DNA of 64,000 nucleotides, taken from NCBI GenBank assembly GCA_030847615.1, contig JAUMIR010000005.1:169164596-169228595 (forward strand), read 5' to 3'. A program made the translations under genes and the position numbers. Within the stretch, counting starts at the first letter, position 1. Each line of letters begins with the position of its first letter. A model generated the notes under the pieces. That model saw only the letters and a list, made by a program, of their open reading frames with translations, was not told the origin of the DNA and did no database searches. Shown here piece by piece: positions 35,905 to 46,604 of the stretch. Source of the DNA: Gambelia wislizenii (Eukaryota > Chordata > Lepidosauria > Squamata > Crotaphytidae).

Positions 35905-35948
35905 TCTCAGAACACATGAAGCTGCCTTATACTGAATCAGTCAGGCCT
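35905..35948. mobile_element. SINE fragment (GAAGCTGCCTTATACTGAATC)
   Basis: The block ACATGAAGCTGCCTTATACT is part of a widespread reptile tRNA-derived SINE. Related pieces lie at 48545-48600 and 49860-49905. Confidence 0.5.
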
Positions 35949-36414
35949 TTAGTTACTTAAACATCTGCTTGTTACCTACCCCGACAACCGCCATCTTGGA
36001 ATATTGCACAATTGGAAAATATTTAATAACCTGATGTGATGTGGCCTTCCACATGGTTGGCTGTCGAAATTCCTATACCCAGGTCAGGGTGTTTCCTGAG
36101 AACATCTGGAGTTGAATTGTTCACTAACCCACTCAAAAATAGCAGAGTCCTCAATGGTTGCAAAACAGTTGTTTTCCTTTCTACCCCTCCTCACAATAGA
36201 AGTTGCCTGCTCCTGTTCAGTTCCAAATGTATCACCCGTTAACAATCATTAACTCTTCCAGAGACCCTTTGTTTTAAGCCTGGAAAACTCCAATAGACAT
36301 TGTATTCCACTCTAAATCCAATCCCTTTAAGGGAAATTTCAGATATAAATATCACCCTAAAACTCCCCCTAAGTGTGCACTGCTCCTCTTCCTCCCGTTA
36401 CTCTGTCAGTCTGT

Positions 36415-37075
36415 GGAGATTATCAGACTAGTGTCTAAAAACATTCTTTTGGCACTATATTATACAGTATAAGTATCCTGGCATAATAACACTTCTTTTT
36501 GCATACTGCTATAATCATGAGACATAGATGCCCCTGAATTCTGCTAATACAACCATTTGCCCTGCTTACTTCCACATTTTAGCATGGGCGAGATTTTGGT
36601 GCCTCTCATGAGAAGACGTGAGCACACTTAAAAGTCCAAAAACATCTAAATTACCAAACAAAACAAACACACAAGCACTGAAACACACTTGGAAACTTGC
36701 AAGCAAGGTGGGGAGGTTCATTAAAAAAGCATATCATACTTAGTTTTCCCATTCTCACCCAGAAGTGTTCTGGTGGGGACCGCCCATTGATGATAGAATC
36801 CCACCAGCAGAACAGGGCATGGTTTTGCACACAAGCAGTGCCACCAAAAAAAAAAAAGAAAGAAAGAAAGAAAGAAAGAAAAAGAAAAAGGAAAAGAAAA
36901 AAAACACCATGGGAGATCAATTGGCAGCTTCTGCCAACTAATAAAAAAAGAACACCCTCTTGACAGCAGCAGAATGCTTGTAGAATGCTGGGGCATAATG
37001 TTGTGTGACAGGGAAGCCCTTTTGTGGTCTCATTTTGATGTTATAATACCGAATTTGCCGCATCTGATAATCTCC
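36415..37075 (+). mobile_element. DNA transposon, GGAGATTATCAGA ends, TSD TGT, inserted in an LTR
   Basis: GGAGATTATCAGA / TCTGATAATCTCC ends with TGT at 36412-36414 and 37076-37078. The related LTR at 45735 shows the empty site (GTCAGACTGTGTAACC against GTCAGTCTGT|GTCACC here), confirming a 3-bp duplication. The interior includes a (GAAA)n run at 36858-36900 and regions shared with 1777-2370. Confidence 0.93.
36842..36904. repeat. (GAAA)n / A-rich run
   Basis: Purine tract AAAG/GAAA within the MITE; it accounts for the Lys/Arg-rich frame on the plus strand. Confidence 0.9.
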
Positions 37076-37524
37076 TGTGTCACCAAGTGCATAGCTTCCC
37101 TGCATCCATCCACCCTGTCACTTCACTGTGTGACCCTTAGAAAGCAACTCTGAGTATCCTCTGCTGCACAGATCTCTGCTCCTCTAAATGATACAGTATA
37201 ACCCACAATCCCCTCACTCTAGTCTTCTATCCAAATACTTCTCACTTTCTTTGAAAGCTTTGTGTGATTGCTTGAAGCATCAGTTTTATTGTGAATGCTG
37301 TTAAGATTAAATTCCTATAAAAACCATTTAATTGTACATTATAGCTAGAGTCCATTCAGTGAGTACTGGTATACACTGGTCAAAAGATCCCTGCGGTTGC
37401 CCAACCTCTCACATGCCAATTTGATCTAATTAAATCCCCCAAATTAATATTCAGACATGAGTGGAAATTCTACAGACACTAGCAATTCAGGAATTGCCTG
37501 GAAGACAATTACATTGTCCAAAAG

Positions 37525-37992
37525 GTGGAAGAGGCAACAAGGGGGTCAGCTATTTTAGATCTGATCCTAATCGAAAGGGATGTCCTGGTTAATGGGGTGC
37601 AAGGGGTGGGATCCTTAAGTGAGAGTGATCATGTTCACCTGGAGTTTGTTATACAATGGAAAGGAGAAGTCAGACATAGTCAGACATGCATTCTAGACTT
37701 TAGGAGAGCTGATTTCAATAAACTCAGGGAAATACTGGGGGTGATCCCATGGTCAGGAATATTAAAAGAGAAAAGACTTCAAGACGGATGGGACTTTCTC
37801 AAAAAGGAGATACTGAAGGCACAATTTCAAACAGTACCAATGAGGAAGAAAAATGGGAGGTGTCTCAAGAAACCAGGATGGATGACTAAAGAACTTTCAA
37901 TGGAGGTAAGTTTTAAAAAGAAAATGTTAAGAAATGGAAAGGGGGGGTCACCAAAGAAAAATTCAATTCAAACAGATAGCAAACATGTGTAG
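37525..37992 (+). pseudogene. CR1 ORF2, endonuclease C-terminus and linker
   Basis: About 155 codons. EEATRGSAILDLILIERD followed by GSLSESDHVHLEFVI is the end of the APE-type endonuclease (SDH motif), then the KLREILG and WMTKEL linker segments of CR1. The 5' part of the endonuclease is missing through truncation, and the frame breaks in a G-run near 37944. Confidence 0.85.
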
Positions 37993-38021
37993 CAGTAAAG
38001 TCAGAAAAGCTAAAGCACAGA

Positions 38022-38357
38022 ATGAGCTCAGACTCGCTAGAGAGGTTAAGAACAATAAAAAAGGGTTTTTTGGGGTTTGTCTGCAGCAAAAGGAAGAAGA
38101 AGGAAATGGTAGGGCCACTATGCAGAGAAGATGGCAAAATGCTAACAGGGGACAGAGAAAAGGCAGAATTACTCAACACCTTCTTTGCCACAGTGTTTTC
38201 AGAAAAGCAAAAGGGTGATCAACCTGAGGATAAGGGAACAGAGGACACAATAGGGGAAATCCAGCACAGAATATGTAAAGAGGTAGTACAGGAATACCTT
38301 CTTAATCTAAATGAATTTAAATCTCCAGGACCAGATGAACTACATCCAAGAGTATGA
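38022..38357 (+). pseudogene. CR1 ORF2, RT fingers
   Basis: The segment ends KSPGPDELHPRV (equivalent to NKSPGPDG in RT finger regions), then a TGA stop. The same frame continues after it with KELANVISEPLA and WRTGEVPADWRRANIVPIFK, up to an A-run near 38470. Confidence 0.85.
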
Positions 38358-38814
38358 AAAGAGCTGGCAAATGTAATCTCAGAGCCATTGGCAATAATCT
38401 TTGAGAACTCCTGGAGAACAGGAGAAGTCCCAGCAGACTGGAGGAGGGCAAACATTGTCCCCATCTTCAAAAAGGAAAAAAAAAAAAGAGGATCCCAACA
38501 ATTATTGTCCAGTTAGTCTGACATCAATACCAGGGAAGATTCTAGAGCAGATCATTGAACAGAGAAGTCTGTGAACACTTAGAAGGCAATGCCATAATCA
38601 CAAAAAATCAACATGGGTTTCAGAGAAATAAGTCATGCCAGACTAATCTGCTCTTTTTTTTTTAAATAAAATTACCAGCTTGGTAGATTAAGGGAATGCT
38701 GTGGCCTTTGACAAGGTTCCCCATGACATTCTTGCAAACAAGCTTGTAAAAGGTGGGCTAGACAAGTTAACTGTTAAATGGATTTGTAATTGGTTGACCG
38801 GCTGAACCCAAAGG

Positions 38815-39030
38815 GTGCTCAGCAGTGGCTCCTCTTCGTCTTGGAAAGATGTGACCAGTGGGGTGCCACAGGGTTCTGCCCTGGGCCCAGTGCTATTCAA
38901 CATATTTATCAATGACTTGGATGACAGAATTAGTGGCATGCTTATCAAATTTGCAGATGACACCAAATTAGGAGGAGTAGCTAATACCCTAGAGGACAGG
39001 ATCAAGATTCAAAATGACCTGAATGAATAG
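38815..39030 (+). pseudogene. CR1 ORF2, RT catalytic region
   Basis: Contains SGVPQGSALGPVLFNIFIND and the catalytic block FADDTKLGG (FADD). The residues needed for catalysis are present, but upstream and downstream frames are disrupted. Confidence 0.92.
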
Positions 39031-39053
39031 AAAGCTGGGCCAAAGCTAACAAA

Positions 39054-39443
39054 ATGAAATTCAATACAGAGAAATGTAAGGCACTACACTTAGAGCAGAA
39101 AAATGAAAAGCATAGATATAGGAAGGGGGAGACCTGGCTGAATGAGGCTACGTGCAAAAGGGATCTAGGAGTCCTAGTAGACCACAAGTTGAACGTGAGT
39201 CAACAGTGTGATGCGGCAGCTAAAATAGCCAATGCGATTTTGGGTTGCATCAATAGAAGTATAGTGTCTAGATCAAGGGAAGTAATAATGCCACTCTACT
39301 CTGCCTTGATCAGACCTCACCTAGAATACTGTGTCCAGTTCTGGGCACCAGAATTCAGAAAGGATATTGACAAATTGGAGCATGTCCAGAGGAGGGCGAC
39401 TAAAATGGTGAAAGGTCTGGAAACCATGCCTTATGAGAAATGA
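39054..39443 (+). pseudogene. CR1 ORF2, C-terminal region
   Basis: Includes MKFNTEKCKALHL, KRDLGVLVDHKLNVSQQCD, IRPHLEYCVQFWAP and LEHVQRRATKMVKGLE, the standard CR1 post-RT series. The frame stops early, then the 3' UTR follows to the octamer-like ATTCTATG repeats. Confidence 0.92.
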
Positions 39444-39832
39444 CGTAGGGAGCTGAGTATGTTTAGCCTGGAAAAAAGGCGGTTAAGGGGCAATATGATA
39501 GCCCTGTTTAAGTATTTGAAGGGGTGTCACATTGAAGATGGAGTGAGCTTGCTGCTCCAGAGACTGGAACATGGAACAATGGATGCAAGCTCCAGGAACA
39601 GAGATTTCACCTCAACATGAGGAGGAACTTTCTGACAGTAAGAGCTGTTTGGCAGTGGAACACAATCCCTCAGAGCGTGGTGGGTCTCCTTCCTTGGAGG
39701 TCTTTAAACAGAGGCTGGATGACCATCTGTCAGTGATGCTTTGATTGTGATTTCCTGCGTGGCAGGAGGTTGGACTGGATGGCCCTTGTGGTCTCTTCCA
39801 ACTCTACAATTCTATGATTCTATGATTCTAGG

Positions 39833-40689
39833 TAATAAGTTCTGACTAGAATCTGGTCTCCAGATCTCTAACAGAAATTTTATCAGCCGTTTAAACTATG
39901 ATTCACCTTCTAACTGGAGACACTAGGAATTCAACTTCATATTTTCTACATGAAACTAGAGATGGGTATATATGTCAGTTTCTGTTGAGATGGGGAAATG
40001 TGTCGATTTCAGTTAGCATGATCAATATATTAATTTTAGCTTCTCTCACTTTTGTGTTGTTCCAATGTTCTGTTTTTTTCCAGACCGTTTCCATCTCAGT
40101 TTGTGGAGGGGTTGTTTTTTTAAAATCTATAAGAAAATTCATCCACATCCACCAGCAAAATCTGGCCCATCCCGTTTCAGGGCTGAAACCACGATAAGCA
40201 ATCTGTTTCTTCTAATATAACGCATTTTGGTATGTACTATATTCACATATATATTCACAAATTTCCCTCTAATATATGCATTTCATATTCTTTAAAAAAA
40301 TTGGGAACTGCATCACAGAAATTTAAAAAATGTGCATATTTAAAAGTAAACAAGTTTCAGTTCACATATTATTGTGCTTTGATAAGTGTGAAATATGCAG
40401 GCAAACATTAAAAAATAAACCAAACTATTTTTTCCCCCAGCCCCTACATGCAACACTTTTGTTCTGGCATGGAGCAATGTCCCCATGCCAAAGTACTCCA
40501 TTGACCCCTTAAAGAACTCAAAGGTGAAGACGCATAAGAGGGACAAAACACTAAGGTCTATTTTCCTTATAATTAATTGGGTTCATTAATTTATTCATTA
40601 ATTAATTGTATATCACTGTGGCCACATAGTACATCCCCAGGAATGGCAGTATTTTGACAAACTGTTGTTAGCTGTGCAAATGCATTCCT
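39833..40689. other. AT-rich unclassified repeat and unassigned DNA
   Basis: 39957-40420 resembles 26111-26480. No coding potential. Confidence 0.4.
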
Positions 40690-40734
40690 CACCATGTTGG
40701 AGAATTTAGTTTAAAGCCCTCTTGATCAGACTTG

Positions 40735-40944
40735 CTATGCTTCTTCCAAAGACATTCTTTCCAATCTTTGTGAGGTCAGCCCATCTGTAGCCAGTAGTCC
40801 TCTGTCTAAGAAGAGAAAAATGTGATCCCAGAAGCCAAGCCTCTCCCATCTACACCATCTACATATCCAATCATTAACTTTTAACAACTTCCTGTCCCTG
40901 TGTAGTCCCCTATCCTTCACTTGCAGAATTGACAAGAAAACCAC
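40735..40944 (-). pseudogene. CR1 ORF1, C-terminal esterase end
   Basis: KLLKVNDWICRWCRWERLGFW followed by DRGLLATDGLTSQRLER corresponds to the C-terminal end of the CR1 ORF1 esterase domain (the D-G-x(H/T)L block). The usual His is Thr here. It is separated from the rest of ORF1 by the SINE. Confidence 0.78.
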
Positions 40945-40945
40945 C

Positions 40946-41213
40946 AGGGAGCCCTGGTGGCGCAGTGATTAAATGTCAGTACTGCAAGCCACCACGTTGC
41001 AAGTTTGATTCCAGCAGGCTCCAAGGTTCACTCAGCCTTCCATCCCTTTGTAGGTTGGTAAATTGAGTACCCATCTTGTGGGGGCAATTAGCTAACACAC
41101 ATTGGAAATTGTTTAATGCAGTGTAGATGTGTAAAGAGCTATTGCTTAAAACAATTTGTAAGCCGCTCTGATAGCCTTGTGGCTGAAGAGCGGGGTATAA
41201 ATAACCAATAACT
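40946..41213 (+). mobile_element. Sauria SINE inserted in CR1 ORF1
   Basis: Starts AGGGAGCCCTGGTGGCGCAG, tRNA-like head, CACTCAGCCTTCCATCC, GGGGGCAATTAGCTAA and a tail TAAGCCGCTCTGA...GCGGGGTATAAATAA. AACCACC flanks it (40939-40945 and 41214-41220) as a target duplication. Confidence 0.93.
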
Positions 41214-41581
41214 AACCACCTGTTCCTCAAAACCTTTCAGCTTCCTGTCCAAAGCTTCATAATCAGAGGTGATCTGCTGAAAGGTATTCTTGATTGTGTC
41301 ATTGGCACCCTCATGAATAAGGATAAAGGGGGTACTATGTTCTTCATGAGTTTTAGCACTTTGTCAGTGACATCCCAGATACATGTGCCAGGATGTCAGC
41401 ACACTTCCTGATTCATCTTGTCAGGATGGCAAATAAATGTTCTGTACCTTGGAGCAATGATTCTCCAACCACCAGTACCTTTTCTTTCTTCTTGTGGTTG
41501 GCTGTTACCTTGAATCCTTCCTCGGCATGCAGTATCCCTTGTTGCTTGTTTCCTGTTTGAGCTTCTTCACTGCTGCTCTCC

Positions 41582-41923
41582 TCATGAATATGTAGGGAAG
41601 TGATTGCTTGGTTCTGAATCCTTTCTGTATGGTCTGCTTCTGACAGTGACTTTCCTCCAGAGTGTTTCCTCACTGTTACAGGACTCTTCAATTTCCTTGA
41701 TGGTGTCTTCCTGTTGGTTCTGTTGGATCAATTCTCCTTGTGTTCTATCCAGGAAGACCTCCTGTTCTCTGATGCACTGAAAGAACTCAAGACGCAGCTC
41801 TAGTGCACTGACCTTTTCTTCCCAGAGAGCTACCAATTTGCACTTGTTCCAGGTATAGTTGGTGACGTTTTCTGGCAAGAAGACAAATGTTGCAGAGACA
41901 TCTCTGGATTTTTCTGCCTCCAT
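41582..41923 (-). pseudogene. CR1 ORF1, coiled-coil region
   Basis: Contains CKLVALWEEKVSALELRLEF and CIREQEVFLDRTQGELIQ, the N-terminal Leu/Glu-rich coiled-coil region of CR1 ORF1. It is followed in a shifted frame (41413-41691) by KVLVVGESLLQGTE, the GDSL-like esterase block with GDS changed to GES. Confidence 0.8.
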
Positions 41924-42139
41924 CTCTGGAGTTATTTCTCTCCGCTTCCTCCTTTCTCTACAGAGTCACATTGCTTCTTGTTTTTCCTGTATTCTTTGAA
42001 ACTTTCTTCCAAGGCAGCTCCATCAATCCCATGAATTTTAGTAACTTTGACCCAATTCCTCCAGGCTCAGCAGGGACCTACACTCCCCAATGATCACCAT
42101 CACTATGCTGGTGGTAGGGGTCTGGATACCACAGATGCA

Positions 42140-42243
42140 GGCGAAATAGCAGAAAGAAACTCTTCCAGAACACGGCCTCACAGCCTAGAAAAAAACCCAC
42201 GGAAAACCTATGGATGCCGGCCATGAAAGCCTTTGACTTCACA
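42140..42243 (-). mobile_element. Penelope terminal fragment
   Basis: Complementary to 23252-23360: 'gtgaagtcaaaggctttcatgg' on the minus strand through 'gaaagaaactcttccagaacac' on the plus strand. About 100 bp, no coding part. Confidence 0.75.
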
Positions 42244-42522
42244 ACTGTTTTGCCTTCTGGGGATATTCATTTTGCAAATGAAAGCTATAAGATAATGAGA
42301 AACTTGATATTTTTGATGCTGATGTGCATTGTTTGGCTCACAGCCTGGGGTGGGGGAAAGCATTGATGTCCTTGAATTTGATGGAAACGAAGTCATCGTA
42401 TGGAACAGCAATCTCTAGAGTCACCCCTCCAAGAAGGAGTAAACCATTGTAAATCAGTGCCACTAAGTCCATCTTAGCGAGGCCATCCAGAAATTACAAT
42501 CCTCTTAAACAGCTGGATCTAG

Positions 42523-42653
42523 TGGATTCCCAAACTTGGGTCCTCTAGATGTTTTGGACTTCAGCTCCCAGAATTCATGACTGTTGACTAAGCTGGCTAG
42601 GGCTTCTGGGAGCTGATGTCCAAAACATCTGGAGTGTCAAAGTTAAGCCACTG
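42523..42653. mobile_element. hAT-like palindromic MITE
   Basis: Arms 'ctctagatgttttggacttc' and 'gatgtccaaaacatctggag' pair; ends near AGTGGATTCCCAAACTTGGG and AGTTAAGCCACTGG. Confidence 0.75.
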
Positions 42654-42791
42654 GCTTAATCATACTTTACACAGAAGCTCACGCAGCAGGTGTGAATGAC
42701 AATATTTACTGAGTCTGTGCACAAGTAGGCTCTTTTAGAAGTTATACCAGTTGTGGTGAGATGAGAGAACGATCACTACACCCTTCTCCAT

Positions 42792-43057
42792 GGGTCCATC
42801 TACACTATATACTTAATAATAGTTTGATACCACTTTAACTGTCCTACCTTCATCCTACAGAATCCTGGGGGTTTTAGTTTGCTGAGATACTGAAGATTCT
42901 ATGCTAGAAAGACCTAGCACTGTAGTTCAGAAGAGTGTACTACAGCTTCCTAGCAGAGTAGTCTAAATAGCTTGGCAAGCTACAGATTCCAGGATTCTGT
43001 AGAGGGAAGGCATGTGAGTTAAAATAGTATAATTTGCTATAAGTATTGTGTAGATCA
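42792..43057. mobile_element. Foldback MITE (GGTCCATCTACACTATA)
   Basis: The left GTCCATCTACACTATATACT pairs with the right AGTATTGTGTAGATCAC; inner arms 'cagaatcctgggggttttag' and 'ctacagattccaggattctg' also pair. Related in design to 30789-31009. Confidence 0.7.
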
Positions 43058-43059
43058 CA

Positions 43060-43985
43060 GCATAAACCGTGAATTCCACAACAAATATTGTCACCACTAC
43101 CACTCATTAGTCCTGAGAAAAGATGGGAAACATTTCTCAGTTTTCTCTACTTCCCTTTTCATTTATTTCTTCTCTTCCTTCTTCTAGCAACACCATCTGT
43201 CTCTCTTTAAAAAAAATAATTAATGTATATAGATTTATACAAAGCTTTCATAAATGCATTTTATTACTCCTAACCAGGATAGATAGCTGGCGGTTATTAA
43301 GCATGATAGAGTATACCATTTCAAGCCGAAAATGAGAGGAATACTACATGACCTATTGTTGCACTATGCTTCAGTAATAGTATCAGAAGTGAAACTATTC
43401 TGATCAGATGACGTTGCCCCCCTTTGGTGCTTATACCATTTGTGCTGAGTCCCAGAAGCATTTTTTTAAAATTCATGGGCACTTGACGTAAATAAAAGTA
43501 ATTCTGATGTAAAACCAACATGATTTACTGTGCAGTAGTAACTTTCTGCAATTGTGACGAGATGATGTGAGCACACGCAGCGGCAGTGAGAGTGCCTACT
43601 CTGCCCACAGTTCCCCGTCTGTTGTTCCTCCTGCTTCCCTGGCATTCAAGTTCCGGTGGACTCAGAGGCTAATAACTTCATTCCCAAGTTATCCAGTGAC
43701 TTTTTAACCCCAAATTTGCTAAATTCCACAGCTGCTTAATTTACCAATACTTGCATTTACCAATATTTGCATTAAATGCATTTAATATAATGTTTCCTTA
43801 CCATTAAAAATAAATGTATTCCTCTCCTGCTGCTTTGAAACCCTTGTGCCTTTCCCATCCCCCATGTGCTATCAAATCATGTGCTATCATTTAGCTCACA
43901 TGGTATTCTGCTCCCTCTGACCTGTCAAATCTGCCGAACTATGCAAATTGGGAGGCTCTGGGCATTTACATCTAACAAGAACAAA
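43060..43985. other. Unassigned DNA
   Basis: 43877-43918 holds an extra copy of the outer part of the 44-kb palindrome arm (AGCTCACATGGTATTCTGC). Nothing else was recognised. Confidence 0.4.
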
Positions 43986-44055
43986 GAGAAGCATCACTCT
44001 ACGAAACCTTCATTCAGCTCACATGGTTTCTGTTCCTTCACCCTGTATTGTATAA

Positions 44056-44128
44056 CCCTTGTTGGCAAAGCAAGTAGCATGTTGGTCTTATAATCAGGTG
44101 GTTGTGAGTTTGAGACTCATATGGGGCA
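44056..44128 (+). pseudogene. tRNA-Met-like pseudogene (left arm)
   Basis: 73 nt, from CCCTTGTTGGCAAAG to ATATGGGGCA. It aligns along its length with elongator tRNA-Met: A-box region, TCTTATAATC anticodon loop region (CAT changed to TAT), and a B box GTTGTGAGTTTGAGACTC close to consensus. Stem mismatches and the anticodon change argue against a functional tRNA. Confidence 0.7.
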
Positions 44129-44448
44129 AACTTTTCTCCATTTATCATTTTTAGCATTTCCTCCCCCACTTCTCTTCTTCCTTGGCAGTGCAATTAAAAT
44201 CCCTTTTTGCTCCCAAAGGGGTGAATGCGGGTGGGTAAATTGCTCTGATCTTTATATGGCAAGGAATAAACAGGAAAGCCATTAACAGTCACTCAGATGC
44301 AAAGTTCACCTTGAAACAGAAAGCAGACTTTTAAAAAGTATTGGCCGGAATCCTGTATCAGCTACTTCGTTTAGTAAATTAAATAACAAACATAAGTCAT
44401 TTGGGGCGATGGGAAGAGGAGGGAGGAGGAAATGCTAAAAGAAAAGGT

Positions 44449-44521
44449 TGCCCCATGTAAGCCTCAAACTCACAACCTCCTGAGTAGGAGACTGACAAGC
44501 TGTCTACTTTGCCAACAAGGC
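44449..44521 (-). pseudogene. tRNA-Met-like pseudogene (right arm)
   Basis: 73 nt on the minus strand, from GCCTTGTTGGCAAAG to ACATGGGGCA. It keeps the acceptor GCCTTGT and a B box GTTGTGAGTTTGAGGC, but its loop reads CTCCTAC in place of CTCATAA, so the anticodon is CCT. Arranged head to head with the left copy. Confidence 0.72.
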
Positions 44522-44590
44522 TTATACAGGGTGAGGGAGCAGAATACCATGTGAGCTAAATGAAGGATTCATGGAGTGACACAATAGATA

Positions 44591-45590
44591 TATTTTTTAC
44601 AATGGCACATGCACAAAGAAAGTAGAGAAAATGATGTTCTAAAGATGAAAGACGAGAGAATTGTAGGGAGGCATGGTTTTCATATGCTGTGCAGTGTGGT
44701 TGAAGTGCTTTGAAAACTTGTTCAATTTCAGAAATGGAATCGGGGGCACTGTGCAGTAGGTAAGGCTTGTATTCCGCAATATTTCTGCTTTGTTACGTCA
44801 TGGTACAATCACTGAAAAATACTCTAGTGTAGTATTCTCCCCCCCCCTCTCTCTCTCTATATATATATATATCCCAAAGCATCTGTTAAAGAAAGTAAAC
44901 AATCTCATACCAGGCCTATGAGTATGTGAACAGCCCTAAGAAACTATGCTATGGATATTCCTCAAAACCCTCATCAGTTTGGCTAGAAAAGGAAACTCCA
45001 GATTCAGTTCAAAATGCATGTGTTGTGAGTGCCAATAGCAGGGATATGTAACTAACTTTCACTTGAATTTTTTCACTAGTCTTTTTGAAGCTCCTTTGGC
45101 TTCGCTAAGGCATTAGAAGGGAGTAATTCTTATCCAGAACAAGAAAATTAACAATAGTTTTAGTCACCAATGAAATCCACGATGGCTGAATTCATACAGT
45201 ATATGTAACTCGCACGGACAGCATCCTTGTTTAATTTGCTTATTGCTTTGTTTGATTTAAGATGGTTTGTGTTTATTGACACAACTGTTACTTGTCATAT
45301 CTATAAATGGCAACAATAAAGAAGGATTTTTTAGAAAAGAAAAAAGACCAGATTCAACATTAATGTGCTTGGATCAATCAAATCAAATCTGGACCCACAA
45401 GTATTTTCTTGTAATCTTATGATATGTTTCTGTTTATTCCTGCATATCCATTCCCTCACCTCACCTCCAATTCAAAGTTTCTTTTGTGTCTCCAGGATAG
45501 AGAAATAGCTAAGTACCATACCCATGCTCACAAGACTTTACTTCAAATATCTAGACAGCTACATCCACCAGATTCATAAAAATGCAAATT
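44591..45590. other. Unassigned DNA with (TC)n(TA)n at 44838-44874
   Basis: A polyadenylated-looking retroelement tail with 'caataaagaagg' lies near 45313. No coding potential. Confidence 0.4.
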
Positions 45591-45591
45591 A

Positions 45592-45728
45592 ACACAGAAG
45601 TCAAAGGCTTTCAGAGCCAGCATCCATAGGTTTTCCTTTGTTTTTTTGGGGGGGGGCTTGTGAGGTCATGTTCTGGAATATTCCATGGCCTCACAGCCCA
45701 GAAAAAAAAAACTAAGGAAAATCTAACA
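45592..45728. mobile_element. Two Penelope tails in inverted contact
   Basis: 45595-45680 reads as the Penelope terminal sequence (GTCAAAGGCTTTCAGAGCC then CATAGGTTTTCCTT). It is followed at once by its reverse (GGCCTCACAGCCCAGAAAAA then GGAAAATCTAACATGG), giving a short palindrome. Confidence 0.7.
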
Positions 45729-45734
45729 TGGAGG

Positions 45735-46600
45735 TGTTACCTACCCTGATAGCCCCCATCCCTGACAGCCCCCATCTACCCTGATATTGCCAATATCACA
45801 TAATTGGCAATATTAAATAATTTGGCTTGATGTGGTCTTCCACATGGTTAGCAGGTAAACCAGGGACCCCAGATATGAAGGCTGGAGTCATGTATAACCA
45901 AGGGAGGGGGCTTTGGAAATTCCTCAAACAGGTAATATTCAAGTCAGAGTTAACACCTGGAGATGAGTCATCCACAAATCCACTCAACAAGAGCAGAGAC
46001 CTTGATGGTTGCAAAATGGTTTTTTTTCCTCTACCCTTCCTCCCCAACAATAGACCTTGCCTGTTCCTATTCAATTCCAAATATATCACCCATTTACAAT
46101 CATTAAATCTTCTGGAGAACCTTTTGTTTAGTCCTGGAAAACTCTGAGAAACATTGTATTCCATTCTAAATCCCATCCCTTCAGGGTAATTATCCAATAT
46201 AAATATCCCCCCCAAACACCATCCAAGTGTGCACAGATACTCTTCCTCTTGACTCCATGTCAGACTGTGTAACCATTCTGCTTTCTGGACCCCCTCTCTG
46301 CCAGTTTACTTCACAATGTCAGTTCTATGGGATCAGTATAGTATAACCTGCAATCCCCTTACTCTATTCTTCTATCCAAGTACTTCCTACTATCTTCAAT
46401 AGCCTTGTGTGCTTGCTTGAAGTCTGAGTGTTTGCATGAACGCTGTTAAGACTAATTTCCAATAAAAATCATTTAATTGTACATTTTGGCTTGGAGTCTC
46501 CTTCCTTACTACCAGTATACATTGGTCAAAAGATCCTGCTGTTACACAGCCTTTTGCTGCCATTTTGAGCTAATTAAATATTCCCCATATTAATATTCAG
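45735..46600 (+). mobile_element. LTR (family A, copy 2)
   Basis: Starts TGTTACCTACCCTGATAG. TATAAATAT at about 46198 and the AATAAA signal at about 46461 sit before the U5 block CCAGTATACATTGGTCAAAAG. The LTR proper ends near 46546; sequence to about 46650 is shared with copy 1 and is probably internal. No Gag or Pol follows, so this is a solo LTR or fragment. Confidence 0.7.
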
Positions 46601-46604
46601 ACAC

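Larger units (their letters stand above)
35970..37480 (+). mobile_element. LTR (family A, copy 1), split by a foldback element
   Basis: Starts TGTTACCTACCCCGAC and aligns with 45735-46600 along its length. TATAAATAT at about 36343 and a CAGTATA-like U5 block (TGGTATACACTGGTCAAAAG) near 37370 mark promoter and end regions. The 661-bp element 36415-37075 interrupts it. Sequence after about 37420 matches the internal side of copy 2. The precise LTR end is unresolved. Confidence 0.7.
37490..39832 (+). mobile_element. CR1 LINE, 5'-truncated ORF2 and 3' end
   Basis: Begins within the endonuclease region, passes through RT and C-terminal regions, and ends in the CR1-type 3' terminus ATTCTATGATTCTATGATTC. 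It lies directly downstream of the family A LTR. Broken by stops and frameshifts, including an A-run near 38470 and a T-run near 38650. Confidence 0.93.
40690..42105 (-). mobile_element. CR1 LINE ORF1 remnant, split by a SINE
   Basis: Minus-strand CR1 ORF1 sequence from about 42105 to 40690, interrupted at 40946-41213 by a Sauria SINE. Both sides of the SINE read in the same sense. ORF1 of CR1 is an RNA-binding/esterase-like protein with a coiled coil. Confidence 0.8.
43990..44590. repeat. Large inverted repeat containing two tRNA-Met-like sequences
   Basis: The left arm, about 43990-44190, pairs with the right arm, about 44400-44590, around a spacer of about 210 bp. Shared outer blocks are CCTTCATTCAGCTCACATGG and its complement; shared inner blocks are the 73-nt tRNA-like units and a TTTTAGCATTTCCTCC block. 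The arms are imperfect. Confidence 0.85.

Noticed and set aside
44056..44521. Functional tRNA genes
   Set aside because: Length and B box fit, but anticodons are changed, stems have mismatches and the units sit in a repeat palindrome.
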